The notes under the pieces: model-generated
What the model saw: only the letters and a program-made list of their open reading frames with translations
The model's database searches: none
What the model was told of the DNA's origin: nothing
NCBI GenBank assembly: GCA_023249715.1
Contig: JAHFCA010000046.1
Coordinates: 1-9,385, forward strand
From: Elusimicrobiota bacterium
GTDB taxonomy: Bacteria; Elusimicrobiota; Elusimicrobia; 2-02-FULL-39-32
Length of the DNA: 9,385 nt
Reading direction: 5' to 3'
Shown here: piece by piece, positions 6,513 to 9,385 of the stretch
How positions within the stretch are numbered: position 1 is the first letter of the stretch
Layout of the letters: every line of letters begins with the position of its first letter
Program-made: the position numbers and the translations under genes

Positions 6513-6822
6513 ATCCCCGCTTTTTTACAGAAAAGTCTGGAAAGCCTGTTTAGAAATCCCACCCGGCCAAACGCGCACCTACGGATGGATTGCCAAAAAA
6601 ATTGGCCACCCCAAAGCGTCCCGAGCGGTGGGCCAAGCGCTGGCTAAAAACCCTTTTGCGCCAGTCGTACCCTGCCACCGAGTGATCCGTTCCAATGGCA
6701 CCCTAGGCGGCTACTCCGCCCCCGGCGGCCACACCCGCAAAAAACAACTCCTGAAGGAAGAAGGAATAAAACTAGAGAGCTCGCAGAGGGGCTTGACAAA
6801 GAATATAATTTGTATTATATAA
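6460..6822 (+). CDS. ogt: One-domain O6-alkylguanine-DNA alkyltransferase
   Basis: Suicide repair protein that transfers the alkyl group from O6-alkylguanine in DNA to its own cysteine. The 120 residues consist almost only of the C-terminal DNA-binding and active-site domain. VWKACLEIPPGQTRTYGWIA starts the helix-turn-helix, followed by the recognition helix RAVGQAL with its arginine finger (R55), the N64 hinge, and the active site PCHRVI with C72. A GGYSAPGG loop and LLKEEGI follow. Because Cys, not Trp, follows the Pro, this should be a true methyltransferase rather than an alkyltransferase-like (ATL) protein. The usual N-terminal domain of Ada/Ogt is missing, as in some short homologues. 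The only ATG near the domain is 6460, inside the transglycosylase gene (53-bp overlap, other frame). The last about 15 residues (QRGLTKNIICII) are unlike the family and are encoded by promoter DNA of the next gene. The symbol is by family; it could equally be called a short MGMT. Confidence 0.9.
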   Translation: MNLKTALLYLQTNPTFTKSPLFYRKVWKACLEIPPGQTRTYGWIAKKIGHPKASRAVGQALAKNPFAPVVPCHRVIRSNGTLGGYSAPGGHTRKKQLLKEEGIKLESSQRGLTKNIICII

Positions 6823-6823
6823 T
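6793..6823 (+). promoter_or_regulatory. Strong promoter of the nucleotidyltransferase cassette
   Basis: A perfect -35 (TTGACA, 6793-6798) is followed after 17 bp by TATATA (6816-6821), or after 19 bp by TATAAT (6818-6823). It lies within the last codons of the alkyltransferase gene and supplies its stop codon (TAA, 6820-6822). The start codon of the driven gene is at 6858. Confidence 0.75.
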
Positions 6824-6859
6824 ACATTATATTGTATTTTAATATACAATTAATTGTAT
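6810..6859. promoter_or_regulatory. Operator array of TTGTAT half-sites
   Basis: TTGTAT occurs at 6810-6815, 6832-6837 and 6854-6859, exactly 22 bp apart (two helical turns), with one inverted copy, ATACAA, at 6844-6849. Two perfect palindromes result: GTATTATATAATAC (6812-6825), over the -10, and ATACAATTAATTGTAT (6844-6859), which includes the AT of the ATG. This is strong evidence for a cooperative repressor-binding region. The likely ligand is one of the two cassette proteins, by inference. Confidence 0.65.
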
Positions 6860-7436
6860 GGAAAAATATAGGTTAAATAAGGATCAACTTTGGACCATTC
6901 TAGAAGCGTGGGATACGTATGTCCCTGGAAAAATCCATTTAGTAGCTTGTGGGGGAACTGCTCTAACAATTCAAGATTTAAAACCTTCTACTAAAGATGT
7001 GGATTTTATGATCCCAAGAGAAAAAGAATATCGAATGCTTGTTACCACCATTCAAAAACTGGGATACACCTTAATTACGGGTTACGGCTGGGCTAGAAAG
7101 GAAAAAGACTTTATATTCGATCTCTTCGCGGGAAATAATGTTTATATTACAGAGCTATTAGAATCTCCATTAAAAAAAGGAAACCACATCGAAATAAAAA
7201 GTTTTAAGAAAATTATTGTAAGCGCTCTGAATGACTATGATTTAATTATTACAAAGATGTTTCGAGGAACTTCTGTAGATTTGGATGATTGTCTTGTCTT
7301 GGCCCGATCAAGGAGGGAAGCATTCAATGTCAAAAAATTTAGAAAACGCTACGAAGAAACAGCGCAATATGACGTCAATCCTGCTCGTATGTTACAAAAC
7401 CTACACTGGTTTATAGACTCTCTGGGAGAGAAATAG
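6858..7436 (+). CDS. Nucleotidyltransferase-fold protein, possible toxin
   Basis: Protein of 192 residues with a DNA polymerase beta-like (minimal) nucleotidyltransferase signature: CGGTAL at 31-36, then T45-K-D47-V-D49, giving the paired metal-binding aspartates. A third carboxylate is plausible in IFDLF (D88). A C-terminal helical part contains YDLIITKMFRG and VDLDDCLVL (131-148), the usual pattern of AbiEii/DUF6036-like families. Relatives in toxin-antitoxin systems modify tRNA or other RNA by adding nucleotides; the substrate here cannot be told. The ATG at 6858 overlaps an operator palindrome and has no clear Shine-Dalgarno. The codons and flanks are AT-richer than the uvrC-ogt block, suggesting acquisition. 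The next gene begins 2 bp after its stop, so the two form an operon. Fold assignment is good; the toxin role is inference. Confidence 0.85.
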   Translation: MEKYRLNKDQLWTILEAWDTYVPGKIHLVACGGTALTIQDLKPSTKDVDFMIPREKEYRMLVTTIQKLGYTLITGYGWARKEKDFIFDLFAGNNVYITELLESPLKKGNHIEIKSFKKIIVSALNDYDLIITKMFRGTSVDLDDCLVLARSRREAFNVKKFRKRYEETAQYDVNPARMLQNLHWFIDSLGEK

Positions 7437-7438
7437 CA

Positions 7439-8110
7439 ATGAAGAAGAGTGACAAAAGCTTACTTAACGCTTTAGAGGAATATGGTTATCCGCTCTTTAG
7501 TTCGGAAACAATAAATCCAAATTTGGTTTTATCTGAGCTAGTGGAGAGAAAAGATCCACGTCTTTTAGAAGGTTTTTCTGTAGTGCTAGCTCATGTTATA
7601 GCTAAACCAGAATCCCAATTTAACCTAGCCATAGCAACCGAAAACTTAAAAAATATTTCAGATAGAAAACTAATTCGAGCGCTCTATAGACTTTCTTGTG
7701 AGCTATTTAGATTGTATGGATTAGAATTTCCATCACTTAAATTTAAAGACATGGCTTATGATAAGCAGTTAGCTGATGGTTTGCTAAAGGGTGAACCACT
7801 TCATCTAGAGAACATAACAATGGACTCACAGCGAGTAAAACAGACTTTTTTAAGATATGTTGTTCAAAATAAAGAACACCTAAGTAGGCGTGAGGAAGAA
7901 AGGTTAGAGCTTAAAGAAGAGTTTAGAAAGGAATATTTATTATCGCTTCTTTTAACGCCAAGACAGAAGGAACTGTTTAATAAAAGACTTAAAACTGAAC
8001 CCTTTACCAAAACCGAACGAGAATATTTTTCTCGTGTTGTTAAGAAAAAACTTCAAGCGCTTGCTGACCCCGATTTACACCGCCTTGCTCAAAAAGCATT
8101 GAGTATGTAA
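7439..8110 (+). CDS. HTH-like partner of the nucleotidyltransferase
   Basis: Family not named by me. The 223-residue protein is highly charged and mostly helical. The N-terminal half (about 1-105) looks like a helical repeat or bundle (NALEEYGYPLF, LVERKDPRLLEGFSVVLAH, LIRALYRLSCELFRLYG). A charged helix (145-165, SRREEERLELKEEFRKEY) leads to the C-terminal domain, about 170-222: LLTPRQKELFNKRL, TKTEREYFSRVVKKKL, ALADPDLHRLAQKAL. That last block resembles a sigma-70 region-4-like or related helix-turn-helix, so DNA binding is likely. The start has a good GGGAG ribosome binding site (7424-7428), and the gap to the upstream gene is 2 bp. Being the partner of a nucleotidyltransferase, it is a candidate antitoxin and operator-binding regulator. 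The antitoxin idea is inference; no signal peptide or membrane helix is present. Confidence 0.75.
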   Translation: MKKSDKSLLNALEEYGYPLFSSETINPNLVLSELVERKDPRLLEGFSVVLAHVIAKPESQFNLAIATENLKNISDRKLIRALYRLSCELFRLYGLEFPSLKFKDMAYDKQLADGLLKGEPLHLENITMDSQRVKQTFLRYVVQNKEHLSRREEERLELKEEFRKEYLLSLLLTPRQKELFNKRLKTEPFTKTEREYFSRVVKKKLQALADPDLHRLAQKALSM

Positions 8111-8167
8111 AACGGAAGGCACCCCAAAGCCACAATGATAAAACATATTTCATGTAAGACTATTATT

Positions 8168-8189
8168 ATAGGGACAGCGCCCTATTTTT
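8168..8189 (+). terminator. Intrinsic terminator after the cassette
   Basis: ATAGGG (8168-8173) and CCCTAT (8180-8185) form a 6-bp stem with a 6-base loop, followed by TTTT (8186-8189). It lies about 58 bases after the stop of the two-gene cassette and is its only terminator candidate. The stem is short, so termination may be partial. Confidence 0.6.
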
Positions 8190-8396
8190 GACATTTCCTA
8201 TCTAATTAGTGAGCAAGATATGCTTCAGCTTGAACTTTCCTCACTAAATTTTTCTCTGCAGTACCTCTCCAAACACGAAAAGAAGCGGAAAATAAGAAAA
8301 TTAATTTTACCTGCCTACTCCCACAATTGAGGAATAGAGCGGAGGGAAAGGTCGCAAATTGCGACATTAAAAAAAGGGAGACGGCAAATGCGACTA
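8190..8396. other. Intergenic region with dyads, no gene supported
   Basis: Between the cassette terminator and the toxin promoter I see no supported gene. It contains a bulged hairpin (AGTGAGCAAG at 8208-8217 against CTTG at 8229-8232 and CTCACT at 8240-8245) and a perfect dyad GTCGCAA-A-TTGCGAC (8351-8365). A partial second copy, GGCAAATGCGAC, ends at 8394. The stretch TTGCGACATTAAAAAAAGG (8359-8377) recurs in slightly changed form before lexA (9183-9200). A minus-strand open frame (8206-8403) has no ribosome binding site and no recognisable domain. Confidence 0.5.
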
Positions 8397-8425
8397 TTGA
8401 CAAAAAGTGATATATACGCTACTAT
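8397..8425 (+). promoter_or_regulatory. Promoter of the HigBA-like operon
   Basis: TTGACA (8397-8402) and TACTAT (8420-8425) are separated by 17 bp, which is very close to consensus. Only 12 bases separate the -10 from the ATG at 8438, giving a leader of about 5-6 nt with no Shine-Dalgarno. Confidence 0.75.
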
Positions 8426-8437
8426 CGAATAAGAACA

Positions 8438-8776
8438 ATGGAAGTAACTCTAAAAAAAGTTGAATATTATCACACACTAGATGGAAAGGTTCCATACCGT
8501 GAATGGTATTATTCCGTAAGGGATATAAAGGTCAAAGCTAACATTCGGGAGCGTTTGACTCGTTTGGAGCGTGGTCTCTTAGGAGACGCTAAGAGTGTAG
8601 GAGGAGGAGTCTACGAATTACGAATATTCCTTGGACCTGGATTTCGCATCTATTTTGGACAGGAAGATAGAACGCTCATTTGGTTACTTTGCGGAGGGGA
8701 CAAGAGTACTCAGAAAAAAGATATCAAGACTGCACAGTCTTATTGGGCTGATTATTTGAGGAGGCAAGGAGAATGA
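8438..8776 (+). CDS. higB: RelE/HigB-superfamily toxin
   Basis: Toxin of 112 residues from the RelE/ParE superfamily, in the subgroup once called the putative addiction module killer protein (Gp49-like). Family signatures are clear: WYYSVRDIKVKANIRERLTRLERG, then GVYELRIFLGPGFRIYF (58-73), and the LLCGGDKSTQKKDIKTAQSYW block (83-103). These proteins usually cut mRNA on ribosomes. Residues plausibly involved are R62 and R70 plus K/D in the C-terminal block. The toxin gene comes first, as in higBA, and overlaps the antitoxin gene by four bases (ATGA, 8773-8776). The ATG at 8438 sits 12 bases from the -10, and the only other candidate starts are internal. The symbol is by family resemblance; the true orthologue group is uncertain. 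Confidence 0.93.
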   Translation: MEVTLKKVEYYHTLDGKVPYREWYYSVRDIKVKANIRERLTRLERGLLGDAKSVGGGVYELRIFLGPGFRIYFGQEDRTLIWLLCGGDKSTQKKDIKTAQSYWADYLRRQGE

Positions 8777-9087
8777 AAATACCTACATATCATGAAGATC
8801 TTATTGAGGATCTTAAGGAACCCAAGTTTGCTTTGGAATATTTGAACGCATGTCTAGAAGGAGGAGATGAGGGCACATTTCTTCTTGCTTTGCGTCATGT
8901 GACCGAAGCACAGGGAGGTTTTGTTCGATTGGCAAAGAAAACAAAATTAAGTAGAGAACATCTTTTTCGAATGCTTTCTAAAAAAGGTAATCCGCGTCTT
9001 GTCAGTCTTAAAAGTCTTGCAGAAGCCTTTGGTTGGAGACTTGCTTTCGTTCAAAAAGAACATATGTCGTTGAAACATGCAGCATGA
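8773..9087 (+). CDS. higA: HigA-like Xre/Cro antitoxin
   Basis: Antitoxin of 104 residues. An N-terminal arm (EDLIEDLKEPKFALEYLNACLEGGDEGTFLLALRHVTEAQGG, about 9-49) is typical of the probable addiction-module antidote family. It leads into a helix-turn-helix (FVRLAKKTKLSREHLFRMLSKKGNPRLVSLKSLAEAFG, 50-87). Its role should be to neutralise the upstream toxin and repress the operon. It overlaps the toxin gene by four bases and has a strong ribosome binding site (GAGGAGGCAAGGAGA just before the ATG). The C-terminal tail after the HTH is short and basic. No clear palindromic operator was found in the operon promoter. Confidence 0.93.
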   Translation: MKIPTYHEDLIEDLKEPKFALEYLNACLEGGDEGTFLLALRHVTEAQGGFVRLAKKTKLSREHLFRMLSKKGNPRLVSLKSLAEAFGWRLAFVQKEHMSLKHAA

Positions 9088-9111
9088 TTTTTCAGATTAA
9101 AAAAAATGAAC

Positions 9112-9135
9112 AAGGAATTCCTTTTAAAGCTTTAA
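9112..9135. repeat. Two abutting 12-bp perfect palindromes
   Basis: AAGGAATTCCTT (9112-9123) is directly followed by TTAAAGCTTTAA (9124-9135). Each is a perfect inverted repeat without loop. They lie 24 bases after the higA stop, in the gap before lexA. As they lack loops they are more likely protein-binding or chance sites than terminators. Confidence 0.4.
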
Positions 9136-9210
9136 TCCCTCGCCTCAGCAACCCTTCAAAAGTTCATCTTAATCTCTGCCTTTTGCGACCTTAAAAAAGG
9201 TGCGCTCGTG

Positions 9211-9240
9211 TTGACATATAGTACAAATGTACTATATACT
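9211..9240 (+). promoter_or_regulatory. lexA promoter with LexA-box-like operator
   Basis: TTGACA (9211-9216) and TATACT (9235-9240) form an 18-bp-spaced promoter. The spacer holds a palindrome with 9-bp arms, TATAGTACA (9217-9225) and TGTACTATA (9228-9236), around AA. Its core AGTAC-AAA-TGTACT fits the cyanobacterial-type LexA box RGTACN3DGTWCB. Autoregulation of lexA is the natural reading. The -10 is 6 bases before the ATG, so the mRNA should be leaderless. Confidence 0.8.
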
Positions 9241-9246
9241 TAACTC

Positions 9247-9385
9247 ATGAAACCTTTAACGGAAGCGCAGAAGAAAGTTTTGGAGAGCCTTGCGGCTCTC
9301 ATTCAGGCAAAAGGGTATGCGCCCTCTTTTCGCGAACTAGCTAAAGCGCTTAAGTTAAAATCTTTAAACACGGTTCGCTTCCATT
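9247..9385 (+). CDS. lexA: SOS repressor LexA, N-terminal fragment (cut by window)
   Basis: The first 46 codons are visible. The protein reads MKPLTEAQKKVLESLAALI, then KGYAPSFRELAKALKL, then KSLNTVRFH. This is the winged helix-turn-helix of LexA: LTxxQxxVL, the GYAPSxREL turn and the KSxNTVxxH recognition helix. LexA represses DNA-damage genes and is removed by RecA-stimulated self-cleavage; the protease half lies beyond the window. The ATG at 9247 has no Shine-Dalgarno and lies 6 bases after the -10. Helix 3 differs from the E. coli sequence, in keeping with the different operator. The fragment cannot show whether the cleavage site and Ser-Lys dyad are present. Confidence 0.93.
   Translation, partial: MKPLTEAQKKVLESLAALIQAKGYAPSFRELAKALKLKSLNTVRFH

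Noticed and set aside
8188..8216. Second TTGACA (8188-8193) after the cassette terminator
   Set aside because: No acceptable -10 at 16-18 bp spacing (GAGCAA at 8211).
8172..8330. Plus-strand open stretch with an ATG at 8220 (about 36 codons)
   Set aside because: It begins inside the terminator, has no Shine-Dalgarno and no similarity I recognise; it may be a gene remnant, but nothing supports that.
8206..8403. Minus-strand frame of 65 codons between the cassette and the toxin
   Set aside because: No ribosome binding site, no family resemblance, and its start region lies on the -35 of the toxin promoter; treated as chance.
9185..9208. Hairpin GCGACCTT/AAGGTGCGC before lexA as a terminator
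   Set aside because: The stem has a bulge and no T tract follows on the plus strand; more likely part of the shared upstream motif.
1..9385. tRNA, rRNA, CRISPR array or transposase gene
   Set aside because: None was found: no cloverleaf-like or rRNA-like sequence, no spaced repeat array and no transposase-like protein.

Overview
The window reads as a chromosomal segment of a Gram-negative bacterium with moderate-to-low GC. The evidence is an LPS-transport lipoprotein (LptE-like), a MurJ flippase and a periplasmic lytic transglycosylase. The order lptE-holA-(rpsT reversed)-murJ is the kind of housekeeping neighbourhood seen in deltaproteobacterial-type and several uncultured Gram-negative lineages. 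The sequence alone does not fix the phylum. The very short UvrC and the RGTAC-type LexA operator point away from Escherichia-like gammaproteobacteria.

Layout. (1) 5-618, minus strand: a vapBC toxin-antitoxin pair with its own promoter and a repeat in the promoter. (2) 619-975: intergenic DNA with that promoter, a terminator-like hairpin and a 158-bp imperfect palindrome (801-958) ending just before the lptE ribosome binding site. (3) 976-6822: the housekeeping block lptE, holA, rpsT (minus), murJ, uvrC, a lytic transglycosylase and a one-domain O6-alkylguanine-DNA alkyltransferase. Genes are packed with overlaps or gaps of a few bases, apart from 48 bp before the transglycosylase. (4) 6793-8189: an AT-richer two-gene cassette (a nucleotidyltransferase-fold protein and a protein with a sigma-region-4-like C-terminus) behind a strong promoter full of TTGTAT half-sites, ending in a small terminator. 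(5) 8190-8437: intergenic DNA with dyads and the next promoter. (6) 8438-9087: a HigB/RelE-like toxin and HigA-like antitoxin. (7) 9211-9385: the promoter, operator and first 46 codons of lexA, cut by the window end.

How it fits together. The core block combines envelope assembly (LptE, MurJ, transglycosylase) with DNA replication and repair (HolA, UvrC, alkyltransferase, LexA). Three small selfish or defence-like cassettes (VapBC, the nucleotidyltransferase pair, HigBA-like) sit at its borders, as if the joints around the core were accepted insertion points.

The most interesting signals are: the nucleotidyltransferase/HTH pair with operator half-sites exactly 22 bp apart and a start codon inside a perfect palindrome; the 158-bp palindrome; a UvrC lacking both the C-terminal (HhH)2 domain and about 115 residues of the middle; a divergent rpsT/murJ promoter whose -10 boxes overlap; and several promoters whose -10 lies so near the start codon that the mRNAs would be leaderless or nearly so (lexA, rpsT, perhaps murJ and the HigB-like toxin). 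No rRNA, tRNA, CRISPR array or transposase gene was seen.
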